A stretch of 64,000 bases of DNA from Ciceribacter sp. T2.26MG-112.2 (GCF_900492205.1 NZ_UEYQ01000018.1:1-64000), one strand, 5' to 3'. Counted from the stretch's first letter, positions 36,939 to 45,912 are shown. Program-made: numbers and translations. Notes: generated by a model from the letters alone, not told the origin.

Positions 36939-38864
36939 ATGACCGACATCGACAAGAGCAACCTGTCCTGGGACGAATGGGACGAACTGCAAAACCCGCC
37001 GCCGGCGCAGACCGATTTCGACCGGGTTGTCGAGACCGCCCTTTCGCGCCGCGGTTTTCTCGGTGGCGTCCTGGCGCTTGGCTCCGCCGCAGCGGCCATG
37101 GGCACGCTCGGCACCGCCGCCAACCTGATGTCCTCGACTTCGGCCCAGGCCCAGGAAGCCGCCGGTTCCCGTTTCGCCTTCAAGCCGATCCCGGTTTCCA
37201 CCGACAAGACAATACATGTTCCGGAAGGCTATAGCTGGAAGCCGCTCGCCAAGTGGGGCCAGCCGCTGTTTCCCGGCGTCCCTGACCTCGATCACGTCAA
37301 TGGCGTGAGCCTCGAGCATTCCGACAAGGTGTTCGGCGAGAACACCGACGGCATGGAAATGTTCGTGATCGGCGGGCATCAGGTCATCGCCGTCAACCAT
37401 GAATACGTCAACACGAAAGTCAACCTGCCCAAGAATGCAGACGGCACGCCGACCAGCGCGGACGACGTCAAGATCCTGCAGAACATGCAGGGCGTGACCG
37501 TGATGGAAGTGGCCGAGGGCGAAAACGGCTGGGAGATCGTGCTCGACAGCCCGTTCAATCGCCGCATCCACCACAACACGCCGATGAAGCTGTCCGGTCC
37601 GGCCGCCGGCTCGGACCTCGTCAAGACCGCCGCCGACCCGAACGGCACCGACTGTCTCGGGACGTTCAACAATTGCGGCGCCGGCCGCACCCCGTGGGGC
37701 ACCTACCTCACCTGCGAAGAGAACTTCAACGGCTATTTCGGCACGCCCAATGCCGAGTTCCAGATGCCCGAAGACTACAAGCGCTACGGCATTGCCGCCG
37801 AGACACGATATGCCTACGAAAAATTCGATGAGCGCTTCGACGTGGCGAAGAACCCGAACGAACCGCGCCGCGCCGGCTATATCGTCGAGATCGATCCGTC
37901 GAACGCGTCCTCGGTCCCGGTCAAGCGCACCGCGCTCGGCCGCATCAAGCATGAAAACGCCGCTGTCGTCGTCGCGCGTGACGGGCGTGTGGTGGTCTAC
38001 ATGGGCGACGACGAGCGTGGCGAGTTCCTCTACAAATATGTCTCCAACGGCATCTACGTGCCGGGCGCCGACACCTCCAAGCTGCTCGACGAAGGCACGC
38101 TGTTCGTTGCCAAATTCGCCGAGGACGGCAGCGGCGAATGGGTCGCGCTGACGCCCGAGACGACCGGCATGAAGATGGACGAAATCTGCGTCTTCACCCG
38201 CCAGGCCGCCTCCAAGGTCGGCGCCACCACGATGGACCGCCCGGAATGGGTCGCCGTCAACCCGGTCGCCATCGAGGCCTATTGCTGCCTGACGAACAAC
38301 AGCCGTCGCGGCGAGATCAAGGACGGCAAGATGCGCACCAATGCCGGTGGCGAGGAGATGACCGTCAACGCCGTCAATCCCCGCGAGAAGAATGGCTACG
38401 GCCAGATCGTGCGCTGGTATCCGGAAGTGGAAGACCATGCGAATGCCAAGTTCAAGTGGGACCTGTTCGCCATGGCCGGCAACCCGGCCGTCCACAAGGA
38501 CAGCGCCTATGCCGGCTCCGCGAACATCAACGAAGGCAACATGTTCAACTCGCCGGACGGCATGATGTTCGACTCCACCGGTCTCGTCTGGATCCAGACC
38601 GACGGCGATGACAGCAATGAAGGCGACTTCCTCGGCCAGGGCAATAACCAGATGCTCGCCGGCGACCCGGTATCGGGCCGCATCGAACGCTTCCTCACCG
38701 GTCCGAACGGCGCGGAAGTCACCGGACTGACCTGGTCGGCCGACAAACGCACCATGTTCGTCGGCATCCAGCATCCGAAGGCGCCGTTCCCGGACGGCGA
38801 AGACAAGCTGCCGCGCTCGACGGTCGTGGCCGTCAAGCGCGACGACAATGCCATGATCGGCTAA
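36939..38864 (+). CDS. phoX: PhoX-family alkaline phosphatase (Tat-exported)
   Basis: Calcium/iron-dependent phosphomonoesterase of the PhoX (DUF839) family, releasing phosphate from organic esters in the periplasm. The 641-aa protein has a twin-arginine signal SRRGFLGG (residues 36-43) followed by a hydrophobic stretch and likely AQA cleavage near 71. Family blocks are VIAVNHEYVNTKVNLP, GRTPWGTYLTCEENFNGYFG (with the iron-ligand Cys) and RIKHENAAVVVARDGRVVVY. The start has an AGGAG ribosome site. A Pho-box-like repeat and a following terminator delimit a single-gene unit. Confidence 0.92.
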   Translation: MTDIDKSNLSWDEWDELQNPPPAQTDFDRVVETALSRRGFLGGVLALGSAAAAMGTLGTAANLMSSTSAQAQEAAGSRFAFKPIPVSTDKTIHVPEGYSWKPLAKWGQPLFPGVPDLDHVNGVSLEHSDKVFGENTDGMEMFVIGGHQVIAVNHEYVNTKVNLPKNADGTPTSADDVKILQNMQGVTVMEVAEGENGWEIVLDSPFNRRIHHNTPMKLSGPAAGSDLVKTAADPNGTDCLGTFNNCGAGRTPWGTYLTCEENFNGYFGTPNAEFQMPEDYKRYGIAAETRYAYEKFDERFDVAKNPNEPRRAGYIVEIDPSNASSVPVKRTALGRIKHENAAVVVARDGRVVVYMGDDERGEFLYKYVSNGIYVPGADTSKLLDEGTLFVAKFAEDGSGEWVALTPETTGMKMDEICVFTRQAASKVGATTMDRPEWVAVNPVAIEAYCCLTNNSRRGEIKDGKMRTNAGGEEMTVNAVNPREKNGYGQIVRWYPEVEDHANAKFKWDLFAMAGNPAVHKDSAYAGSANINEGNMFNSPDGMMFDSTGLVWIQTDGDDSNEGDFLGQGNNQMLAGDPVSGRIERFLTGPNGAEVTGLTWSADKRTMFVGIQHPKAPFPDGEDKLPRSTVVAVKRDDNAMIG

Positions 38865-38910
38865 CGTCCCGCTTCGGCCACCTGCATTTTGCCAGGCGCC
38901 CGCAAAAGAA

Positions 38911-38937
38911 ATGCCCGGTCACAGACCGGGCATTTTT
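38911..38937. terminator. Rho-independent terminator between phoX and BA14K gene
   Basis: Perfect 10-bp stem ATGCCCGGTC/GACCGGGCAT with an ACA loop, followed by a T-run on the plus strand and preceded by an A-rich run, so it can act for both convergent genes. Confidence 0.92.
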
Positions 38938-38960
38938 CATTTCGTGATAGGCCGCGCCGA

Positions 38961-39374
38961 TCAATAATACGGCGAGTAGCAACGCTGACGCGGGCCGTTA
39001 TACGGCTGAAAGGTGTTGCTGTAGGAATCGTAGGACCGGTAACGGTTGGCGCACCACTGATAGTGCTTCGGATTGATGCCGGCGCGACGGGGTGCGGGCT
39101 GCGTAGCGATCGCGCCGCCGATGATGGCGCCGGTCGCAAAGGCGGCCAGCGGGAACCAGTAGCCGTTGTGATAGCGATAACCCGGGCGGTGATAGCGATA
39201 GCCGCGGTGGCCGTGATAATAGTAAGGGCGATGGTGGCGGACCGTGGTCACGTCCGATGGTCCCTTGACCACCGGAGCCGGCAGCGGCATGGCCGCCTGG
39301 GTCGGCACGAAGCTCGCCATGGCGAGTACGGAGGCCAGGGCAAGCGCGCCCCAACGCTTCATCATATTGGTCAT
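38961..39374 (-). CDS. BA14K-family exported protein
   Basis: A 137-aa protein with a signal peptide (after MTNMMKRW, hydrophobic to QAA). A His/Tyr/Arg-rich middle (VRHHRPYYYHGHRGY and repeats) is followed by a short hydrophobic FATGAIIGGAIA segment. The C-terminal BA14K motif is HYQWCANRYRSYDSYSNTF followed by GPRQRCYSPYY. BA14K proteins are rhizobial/Brucella envelope proteins reported as lectin-like and immunogenic. The ATG at 39374 follows GGAGAA. Role here unknown. Confidence 0.85.
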   Translation of the reverse strand: MTNMMKRWGALALASVLAMASFVPTQAAMPLPAPVVKGPSDVTTVRHHRPYYYHGHRGYRYHRPGYRYHNGYWFPLAAFATGAIIGGAIATQPAPRRAGINPKHYQWCANRYRSYDSYSNTFQPYNGPRQRCYSPYY

Positions 39375-39650
39375 TTCGATTCTCCATTCCTTGCGTTGAT
39401 CGGGCAAGTCTTCTGCCGAAATGCGCTTCGCATTCTCATCGTCCTCACGGCCTTCGGCCGATCCGGGCATCATACGCGAAAGCCTGGAATGACAGTAGAA
39501 AAAACTGCCTGAACCGGGCATTAACGAAATCGGGGAGCGGTTGACGTCTCGATCGGTCGTCGCCCGCGCCGAAGCCTCGGCGGACAACGCTGAAGCCGCT
39601 TTTCGGTTCCACCGGCGGCTCACGAACGTGGTGCGCAGGCGCGGAGCGGG

Positions 39651-39941
39651 TCAGTTGCCTTGCGGCACGACAAGACGGCCGTTGCGGATGACCTCCCGCG
39701 GATACCAGCAGCCATTGTAAAGGACGTAACCGGTCTTGCGGGTTTGCGAACAGGGATAGCCCTGATAGGTGGCGCCGCGCGGGGCGGACTTGCGGTAAAC
39801 GGGCTTGGGCTTCGTCGTCTCGTTGACCAGTTGGACGGCCGCGGCCGGTCGTGCGGACGCCGGTGCGGGGACGCCTGCCTGCACGTGCGCCGACAAAAAG
39901 GTCGCCACCAACAGAGATGTAATCGCCCAGCCGATCTTCAT
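39651..39941 (-). CDS. Small secreted protein, unknown
   Basis: A 96-aa protein: signal peptide MKIGWAITSLLVATFLSAHV with QAG cleavage, then a basic region (TTKPKPVYRKSAPRGATY) and two cysteines in GYPCSQTRKTG and YNGCWYPREV. The ATG at 39941 overlaps the end of GGAG on its strand. No family recognised. The 276 bases between it and the BA14K gene hold no further gene. Confidence 0.6.
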   Translation of the reverse strand: MKIGWAITSLLVATFLSAHVQAGVPAPASARPAAAVQLVNETTKPKPVYRKSAPRGATYQGYPCSQTRKTGYVLYNGCWYPREVIRNGRLVVPQGN

Positions 39942-40040
39942 GACAATCTCCAAACGGGTTTCGAATGGTCAACGACGCGTTGGCCCACAATCGCCGGCGG
40001 ATTTGTCAGCAAGATGGCAGCGCGCTGCCTCTGGTCGGTA

Positions 40041-41126
40041 TCAGGCCTCGATCTCGACTTCGCCCCTCGGCCGCGAACAGCAGGCGAGGATGTATCCTTC
40101 ATCGATTTCGTCGTCGAGAATGCCGCCATTGTGGTCCATTTCCACCTCGCCGGACAGCTTCATCACCTTGCAGGTGCCGCACAGGCCGGATTCGCAGGCC
40201 GCACCGATGCGCACGCCGGAAGCGCGCGCCGCCTGAAGAATGGTGTGGCCCGGCTCGCACAGACCTTCCTTGCCGGACATGGTAAAGATAACCTTGGTCG
40301 CCTGGGCCTCGCCGCCATGATCGGCGACGACGACCGGCGGCGGCGGCGCGACGGGCTGGAAGGCCTCCTCGTGATAGTTCGCCATGTCGAAGCCGGCACC
40401 GGCGAGCGATTCGCGCACCGTCGCCATGAACGGCGCCGGGCCGCAACAGAACACGGTCCGCTCAAGGAAGTCGGAGGCCAGAAGCGCGATCTTGGCCTTG
40501 TCGATCCGACCCTTGAGGCCAGACCAGAGCTGGCCGTGCGACAATTGCTCGATGATGAAGCCGAGGGTGAAGTTCGGCATTTCCCGCGCCTTGGCCTCAA
40601 GCTCCCAGCGGAAGATGATGTCGTCCGGCGAGCGGGCGCAATGCAGGAAGGCGATGTCCGAATCCGGCTGTCGGTCGGACAGATCGCGCGTCATCGACAC
40701 CATCGGTGTGATGCCCGAGCCAGCCGAGACGAACAGGTACTTGGCACCCGGATGACGGGCATAGGAGAAGTCGCCGAGCGGGCCGATCGCCTTCAACTGC
40801 AGGCCGGGCTTCAGGTGATCGAACATCCAGCGGGTGCCGATCGAATCCTTCTGCGCCTTGACGGTGACGGCCACGGTATAAGGACGCGACGGGCTGGAGG
40901 AGAGCGTGTAGGTGCGCATCACCGGCTCCGGACCGACCGGCAGTTCGAGCGTGACGAACTGGCCGGGCAGATAGCGGAAGAAGTGGCCCGGGCGGTCGGG
41001 GCGGAAGGTAAAGGTCATCACGTCGGGTGCTTCAGGCGTGACGGCAACGCATTCGAGCCTGTGCTCCCGGTCGGACCAGGGGCGCATCTCATCGACATGG
41101 CGATAGCTGGGAAGAGCGATGTTCAT
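40041..41126 (-). CDS. gbcB: Glycine betaine demethylase reductase GbcB-like
   Basis: Electron-transfer reductase for the Rieske oxygenase GbcA. The 361-aa protein has an FAD-binding domain (PEPVMRTYTLSSSPSRPY), an NAD-binding domain (YLFVSAGSGITPMVSMTRD and FCCGPAPFMA), and a C-terminal plant-type 2Fe-2S domain (CESGLCGTCKVM, then ILACCSRP). The start at 41126 gives MNIALPSYRHVDEM; the longer frame has no family sequence. It lies one base after gbcA in the same direction and is therefore under the same cobalamin riboswitch. Assignment to betaine rather than another quaternary amine rests on similarity to GbcA/B. Confidence 0.85.
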   Translation of the reverse strand: MNIALPSYRHVDEMRPWSDREHRLECVAVTPEAPDVMTFTFRPDRPGHFFRYLPGQFVTLELPVGPEPVMRTYTLSSSPSRPYTVAVTVKAQKDSIGTRWMFDHLKPGLQLKAIGPLGDFSYARHPGAKYLFVSAGSGITPMVSMTRDLSDRQPDSDIAFLHCARSPDDIIFRWELEAKAREMPNFTLGFIIEQLSHGQLWSGLKGRIDKAKIALLASDFLERTVFCCGPAPFMATVRESLAGAGFDMANYHEEAFQPVAPPPPVVVADHGGEAQATKVIFTMSGKEGLCEPGHTILQAARASGVRIGAACESGLCGTCKVMKLSGEVEMDHNGGILDDEIDEGYILACCSRPRGEVEIEA

Positions 41127-41127
41127 C

Positions 41128-42372
41128 TCACGCCACCGCCGAAAGACGGGCCTTGTCGCCCTGCAGACGCTCGACCATGAAGTTTGCGTACCATTCGACG
41201 AACTGCATGACGCCGCCCTCGTGGTCGACCGAATAGGGACCCGGCTCATAGGCCGGCGAGCGGATGCCGAAGGCGTTTTCCTCGACGATCGAACGGTCCT
41301 GATCGTTGGTCATGTTCCACACATGGGTCAGTTCGTCGAGATTGTAGTCGACGCCTTCGACCGCATCTCTGTGGACCAGCCAGGTGGTGGTGACGGCCGT
41401 CTCCTCGGCCGAGATCGGCAGGACGCGGAAGGAGATCGCGTGGTCGCCGAGGATGTGGTTCCAGGTGGTCGGATAATGGAACAGCAGCATGGTGCCGATG
41501 TGCGAAACGCCGATATCGTCGGACAGCGGCCGGCGCACGGCGCGTTTTCCCGACATGGTGTAGCTCTCGGCGTCCTGGATCAGCGGCATGCGGGCGACGC
41601 GGAACTGGCCGGACGGGTCCATGGTAAACTCGGACGGCAGGCCGGCGGCCTCGCAACGTGCCCAGTGCTCGGCGATCACCGGATCGTCCTTGGCGCCCTG
41701 CACGCCGGTGGCAGACGGAGCTTCCGGATAGGTGCGGCAGAGTTCCGGGTGATTGCCGGCGCAGTGGTAGCACTCGCGGTTGTTTTCCCAGACAAGCTTC
41801 CAATTGCCCTTCTCGATGATGGTGTTGCGATGCGCGACCTTGGCCTCCGCCAGCCGGTGCGGCGCCAGGAAGGGCTCGATCGTTGCCCGCACGGGAGCGA
41901 AATCGGGGGCCTCGTTGGCGAGACAGATGAAGATATAGCCTGCGACGCTTTCGCAATGCACGGTCTTCAGGCCGAATTCGGACTTGTCGAAGGTCTCGCC
42001 CATCTGGCGGGCAAAGACCAGCGAGCCGTCGAGATCATAGGTCCACTGGTGATAGGGGCAGACCAGCTTGGCCGAAGCGCCCCGCTCCTGGGTGCAGACG
42101 CGGTGGCCGCGATGGCGGCAGGTGTTGTGGAAGGCGCGGATCACCTGATCCTTGCCACGCACGATGACGACCGGATAGTCGCCGATCTGGGCGGTGAAGT
42201 AATTGCCGGCGCGCGGGATCTCGCAGTCGTGGCCGACAAACAGCCAGTCGCGATACCAGATCGTCTCCATGTCGAGCCTAAAATAGTCCTGGTCGATGTA
42301 GAAGGGCTGCTCGAGGCTGAAGCCGTCCCGGCGATTCTTCAACTGCCGCAATACCTTGCTCTGCAAGTCCAT
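41128..42372 (-). CDS. gbcA: Glycine betaine Rieske monooxygenase GbcA-like
   Basis: Rieske nonheme-iron oxygenase expected to demethylate glycine betaine to dimethylglycine plus formaldehyde using O2. The 414-aa protein has the Rieske ligands C85/H87 (TCRHRGH) and C105/H108 (CPYHQW). The mononuclear-iron stretch ENNRECYHCAGNHPEL has H203 and H208. The stretches LVHRDAVEGVDY and NDQDRSIVEENAFGI resemble Pseudomonas GbcA. The ATG at 42372 follows a GAGGA-containing site. A complete cobalamin riboswitch ends 131 bases upstream, with no other gene between. Stachydrine or carnitine oxygenases are the alternative. Confidence 0.87.
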   Translation of the reverse strand: MDLQSKVLRQLKNRRDGFSLEQPFYIDQDYFRLDMETIWYRDWLFVGHDCEIPRAGNYFTAQIGDYPVVIVRGKDQVIRAFHNTCRHRGHRVCTQERGASAKLVCPYHQWTYDLDGSLVFARQMGETFDKSEFGLKTVHCESVAGYIFICLANEAPDFAPVRATIEPFLAPHRLAEAKVAHRNTIIEKGNWKLVWENNRECYHCAGNHPELCRTYPEAPSATGVQGAKDDPVIAEHWARCEAAGLPSEFTMDPSGQFRVARMPLIQDAESYTMSGKRAVRRPLSDDIGVSHIGTMLLFHYPTTWNHILGDHAISFRVLPISAEETAVTTTWLVHRDAVEGVDYNLDELTHVWNMTNDQDRSIVEENAFGIRSPAYEPGPYSVDHEGGVMQFVEWYANFMVERLQGDKARLSAVA

Positions 42373-42497
42373 GGTCGTCGTCCTCGTATCCGTTCTGCCG
42401 TGACGGAGGTCGAGACCATGCGCGGTCGCGATGCCTTGCGTGGCATCGGACAAAGCCGTCTCGGGTCGCCCGCCGCGACCGTCAAATCCCATTTCCT

Positions 42498-42670
42498 TCT
42501 CAAAGGCTGGTTTCCGGGCTCTGGAGATGATCCTTGCGGACCGCGTGCGGCACCTTCCCAGGAGATAAGTCCCAGTGGTCTTTGCCGTCACGCATTCTCC
42601 ACCACCGTTGCGGGGGCAGCGCCGGGATTCGACCGGCTTCCCGATTTCCTGCCCTTCCCTAGTCGGACAG
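42498..42670 (-). promoter_or_regulatory. Cobalamin (B12) riboswitch upstream of gbcAB
   Basis: On the minus strand the conserved blocks appear in order. They are GGGAAGCCGGT with GAATCCCGG, the core CGCTGCCCCCGCAAC (complement of 42601-42622), GACCACTGGG, CTGGGAAGGTGCC, and the B12 box AGCCCGGAAACCAGCCT (42504-42520). This is the full adenosyl/hydroxocobalamin aptamer order. No poly-U terminator follows; a GATGCC/GGCATC hairpin lies further downstream, so control may be translational. The only gene downstream is gbcA, starting at 42372. Confidence 0.95.
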
Positions 42671-42992
42671 CACCTCGAGTTCGGGATCATTTAAACACAG
42701 CGGCCGGACTTCGCCGCATTGCGAAACGACACGCCGTCGAGCGTTTGCGACACGCGGATTTTCCTGTTGCGTAAGAGATCATCGGCTTTTCGACATGGAT
42801 TCCATGGCCATAACGTCCGCATCACCGAAAGTGCGAAAGACCGATGGCGCAAATTGGCCAGCCGAAGGTGACTAACGCCCGACTGACGCGCCGCAAGCCT
42901 GGCGAAACCGAAGGCGGTCAGGATGCGGCAAAGTGTCGTTAATCTCGGTGCCGTATCATCGGCGCATCGGCCTTGAGGATCAGAGCCTTTCC
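42671..42992. other. Spacer between riboswitch and divergent hypothetical gene
   Basis: No supported coding sequence; the minus-strand frame at 42691-43035 has no family features and overlaps the divergent start. The stretch should contain the promoters for the riboswitch-gbcAB transcript and for the rightward gene, but no strong consensus is visible. Confidence 0.4.
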
Positions 42993-43598
42993 ATGCAGAA
43001 GCTGAGATATTTCGCCGCCCCGAGGGCCGCCGCAAAGCCCGGCTTGCCGGTCAAGGCGGTGCATACCGAATTCCTGCGCACCGGTCGCATTTCCCGAAAC
43101 CGGGAAGACTGGATGCCGGAAGAAAAGCGCTACCTCACCTATGAGGAAGTGGCGGAGCGTACCGGGCGCAGGCTCGAGGCAGCGGGAGAGACCACCCATA
43201 GCCGGATCAACGGTTTTCACCGCTCGATCCAGTTCCCCAAGCTGATCTTCCACAAGACGCTCGAGAACAGCCCGCATCTCGGCTATTGCCATGTGACGGC
43301 GGCGAAAACCAACTTTGCCAAATATGCCGATGTCAAATGGGCTTTCTACATCGCCAATTTCTTTGCGGAAGTGGGCGGCTCCGAGCAGTTCTTCGAACAC
43401 ATCCGGCCGAATTACGCCCGCATGTATTTCGCCGTCGCGATCCATCCGGACAAGGAAACGCGGTCGATGGCGATCGACCGCTCGATCCGCGACAACGGCC
43501 TGCTGTTTCGCACCCACGACCCGAAGGAAGCGCTGAAGAACGTGCTGATGCTGGGCGCCCGCGACGCCGAACTGCGCAAGATCATCGCCAGGATTTGA
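42993..43598 (+). CDS. Conserved rhizobial-type protein, unknown
   Basis: A 201-aa cytoplasmic-looking protein. Notable blocks are EKRYLTYEEVAERTGRRLE, SRINGFHRSIQFPKLIFHKT, YCHVTAAKTNFAKYADVKWA and NYARMYFAVAIHPDKET. I recall similar rhizobial proteins (possibly DUF6656) but cannot confirm. The ATG at 42993 starts MQKLRYFAAPRAAAK; upstream residues of the open frame look non-coding. It converges with the GGDEF-like gene (22-base gap). Confidence 0.65.
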   Translation: MQKLRYFAAPRAAAKPGLPVKAVHTEFLRTGRISRNREDWMPEEKRYLTYEEVAERTGRRLEAAGETTHSRINGFHRSIQFPKLIFHKTLENSPHLGYCHVTAAKTNFAKYADVKWAFYIANFFAEVGGSEQFFEHIRPNYARMYFAVAIHPDKETRSMAIDRSIRDNGLLFRTHDPKEALKNVLMLGARDAELRKIIARI

Positions 43599-43620
43599 GG
43601 CTTGTGCGCGCCTGAGGCTC

Positions 43621-44688
43621 TCAGAAGCCGCCGACCGGCTGTTTCTTGTAGATCAGCCAGTCCTTCGGGGCATAGTCGTTGGCACCGTAGATGGTGACCG
43701 TATTGCCGCCGGCGGCCTTGGAGGCGGCCAGCGCCTTTTCGGTGAAATTGGTGAAGTCGAAGGCGTTCGGCGCCTGTTCCGAGAAGCAGATGCCAAAGGA
43801 CATCGGCACTTGGCCGAGCGCCCGGCCATTGCCGGAATTGACCACTGTGGTGTTGAGCTTGGAGCGAACCAGGTCGACGATGCGGCTCACTTCCTCCTGC
43901 TCCGACGTGTAGAGCAGGATGCCGAACCGTCCGCCGTCGAAGCGGCAGGCCAGGTCCTCGGTGCCGGCGACGGCTTCCACCACCTTGCCCACCTGCTTGA
44001 CGAAGCGTTCGCAGACGGCCGGCCCCATGAGGTCGGACAGCCTGGAAAAATCGTCGATCTCGCCGATCACCATGCTGCACAGCACCGGCATTTCCGCATT
44101 GGCATAGACCTTGGCGAGCGCCTTGTTGAAGGCGCGGCGGCTGGCAAGACCGGTCAGCGGATCGATGAACTTCGTCGCCTCGGCGTCTTCCGCTTCGCGC
44201 TGCAGGTCGGCAAGGGCGGCGGTCTTGTCGACGACCGCACGGACCACGTTGCTGTTCTGGTTGGCGCGCTGCTCGGTCGCGACCTTCAGCGCCTTGATCG
44301 ACTGGCCGAGTTCGACATGGTCGATGTCCTCGGTCATGATCGCCTTGGTGGCATGGCCGATGAGGCGGCCGTAATCGGTCAGCGAAACCTTTTCCTGGTT
44401 CAGCAGGCTGATGAAATTGCTCATCTCGGCGCGCACCTGGCCGTTCTGGCGGCTGAGAATGCCGTCCTCATGGTGATGCGGCAGATACTTGCGGCCAAGC
44501 GCATCGAGCGCATCCTGTGTCTTGTTCTTGCCGAGCCCGATGAATTCGCGCACCAGTTCCGGATTGCTGCCGGCATAGGCCTCGTAGACGAGTTCGTAAT
44601 TTCTCGGCAGGCCCTCTATGCCCATCTGATGCATGGCGGTTGCGACACGCAGTGCGATGCTCGAAGCTGGGTTCTTGACTTGCTGCAT
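43621..44688 (-). CDS. Degenerate GGDEF-domain protein
   Basis: A 355-aa protein with an N-terminal helical region (residues 1-170) and a C-terminal GGDEF-like domain beginning FIDPLTGLASRRAFNKAL. The catalytic motif is changed to DGGRF (residues 251-255, in CRFDGGRFGILL) and no RxxD inhibitory site precedes it, so diguanylate cyclase activity is unlikely. Instead it may bind c-di-GMP, GTP or a partner. The ATG at 44688 (MQQVKNPASS) is preferred to the upstream start. No membrane segment is evident. Confidence 0.85.
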   Translation of the reverse strand: MQQVKNPASSIALRVATAMHQMGIEGLPRNYELVYEAYAGSNPELVREFIGLGKNKTQDALDALGRKYLPHHHEDGILSRQNGQVRAEMSNFISLLNQEKVSLTDYGRLIGHATKAIMTEDIDHVELGQSIKALKVATEQRANQNSNVVRAVVDKTAALADLQREAEDAEATKFIDPLTGLASRRAFNKALAKVYANAEMPVLCSMVIGEIDDFSRLSDLMGPAVCERFVKQVGKVVEAVAGTEDLACRFDGGRFGILLYTSEQEEVSRIVDLVRSKLNTTVVNSGNGRALGQVPMSFGICFSEQAPNAFDFTNFTEKALAASKAAGGNTVTIYGANDYAPKDWLIYKKQPVGGF

Positions 44689-44921
44689 GGTCCGGTTCCC
44701 GAAAGAGGCGTCAAAGGGCTCGATGAAGCGGACTATGGCGCAAGATTTCTTTCTTTCGGTTACGTCGATGGGTAAAGTTTTAGCGATCACGATATCCCTG
44801 TTTTTCGAGGGGCTGGCTTAGGCATTGCTGATGCACGCACAGGCCCGGCCAAATGAGGATTTGATCGATCCGGTGCTGTCGCGCTATGGACGGACAAACC
44901 GGAAGCAGGAAGGCTTGAGAC

Positions 44922-45902
44922 ATGGCGCGGATCATTCCCATCGACCCTGACCAAGGCGCGGCGATCGATGCGGCGGCCGCCGTTCTGGCCGAGGCCCGCC
45001 CGGTGGCGATCCCGACGGAAACGGTTTACGGCCTTGCCGCCGATGCGACCGATCCCGGCGCAATCACGAGCATCTACGAGACCAAGGGCCGGCCGCGCTT
45101 CAATCCGCTGATCTGCCACATGGCCGATCTCGCAATGGCCGAACGCCATGCGACCTTCGATCCTCTGTCGCGCAAGCTGGCCGAGCGTTTCTGGCCGGGG
45201 CCGCTAACGCTCGTCCTGCCGCTTAAGGCGGAAAGCACGATCCATCCCCTGGCGACCGCCGGCCTCGACACCGTCGGCATTCGCGTGCCCAAAGGCTTTG
45301 CCGGCGAGCTCATCCGCGCCTTCGGCCGGCCGCTGGCGGCGCCGAGCGCCAACTCCTCCGGCCGGATCAGCCCGACGACGGCGCAGCATGTGGAGGCCGA
45401 TCTCGGCGAGCGCATCGAGCTTGTCATCGACGCAGGCCCCTGCCCGGTCGGCGTCGAATCCACCATCGTCAAGATCGAGGACGGCCGGATCCGGCTGCTC
45501 CGGCCGGGCGGCGTGCCGGTCGAGGCGATCGAGGAAGCCACCGGCCTTGCAGTCGAACGCCCCAACGCGACCGGCACGGCCGCGATCGAGGCGCCGGGCA
45601 TGCTCGCCTCGCATTATGCACCGAATGCCCATGTCCGGCTCGATGCCGCAAGCGTCATGCCCGGCGAGGCGCTGATCCGCTTCGGCAACCGGCCGGTCGC
45701 GGGCATGGACCAGGCGGCGGCCGTTTTCGACCTCAGCCCCTCGCGCGATCTCGCCGAGGCGGCCGCCAATCTGTTCGGCTTTCTCAAGCGCGCCGACCAG
45801 ACGGGTGCGAACGGCATAGCCGTGACGCCGGTTCCCGACCATGGGCTGGGCGAGGCGATCAACGACCGGCTGAAACGTGCCGCTGCTCCCAGAAACGCAT
45901 AG
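44922..45902 (+). CDS. L-threonylcarbamoyladenylate synthase (Sua5/YwlC)
   Basis: Makes threonylcarbamoyl-AMP from threonine, bicarbonate and ATP for t6A37 tRNA modification. The 326-aa protein combines a YrdC domain (VAIPTETVYGLAADAT, KGRPRFNPLICH, RFWPGPLTLVLP, APSANSSGRISPT) with a C-terminal Sua5 extension (PGMLASHYAPNAHVRLDA). This is the long Sua5 type rather than the short TsaC type. It follows AGGAAG-like sequence and precedes the FAD dehydrogenase by 10 bases. Confidence 0.95.
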   Translation: MARIIPIDPDQGAAIDAAAAVLAEARPVAIPTETVYGLAADATDPGAITSIYETKGRPRFNPLICHMADLAMAERHATFDPLSRKLAERFWPGPLTLVLPLKAESTIHPLATAGLDTVGIRVPKGFAGELIRAFGRPLAAPSANSSGRISPTTAQHVEADLGERIELVIDAGPCPVGVESTIVKIEDGRIRLLRPGGVPVEAIEEATGLAVERPNATGTAAIEAPGMLASHYAPNAHVRLDAASVMPGEALIRFGNRPVAGMDQAAAVFDLSPSRDLAEAAANLFGFLKRADQTGANGIAVTPVPDHGLGEAINDRLKRAAAPRNA

Positions 45903-45912
45903 GAGGTCGAAG

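Noticed and set aside
36711..38774. 687-codon minus-strand frame
   Set aside because: It is antisense to phoX, which has a Tat signal and family motifs; shadow frame rich in Asp/Val/Gly/Arg as expected for antisense GC-rich codons.
42691..43035. 114-codon minus-strand frame upstream of the riboswitch
   Set aside because: No family features, no ribosome site, and it overlaps the start of the rightward hypothetical gene.
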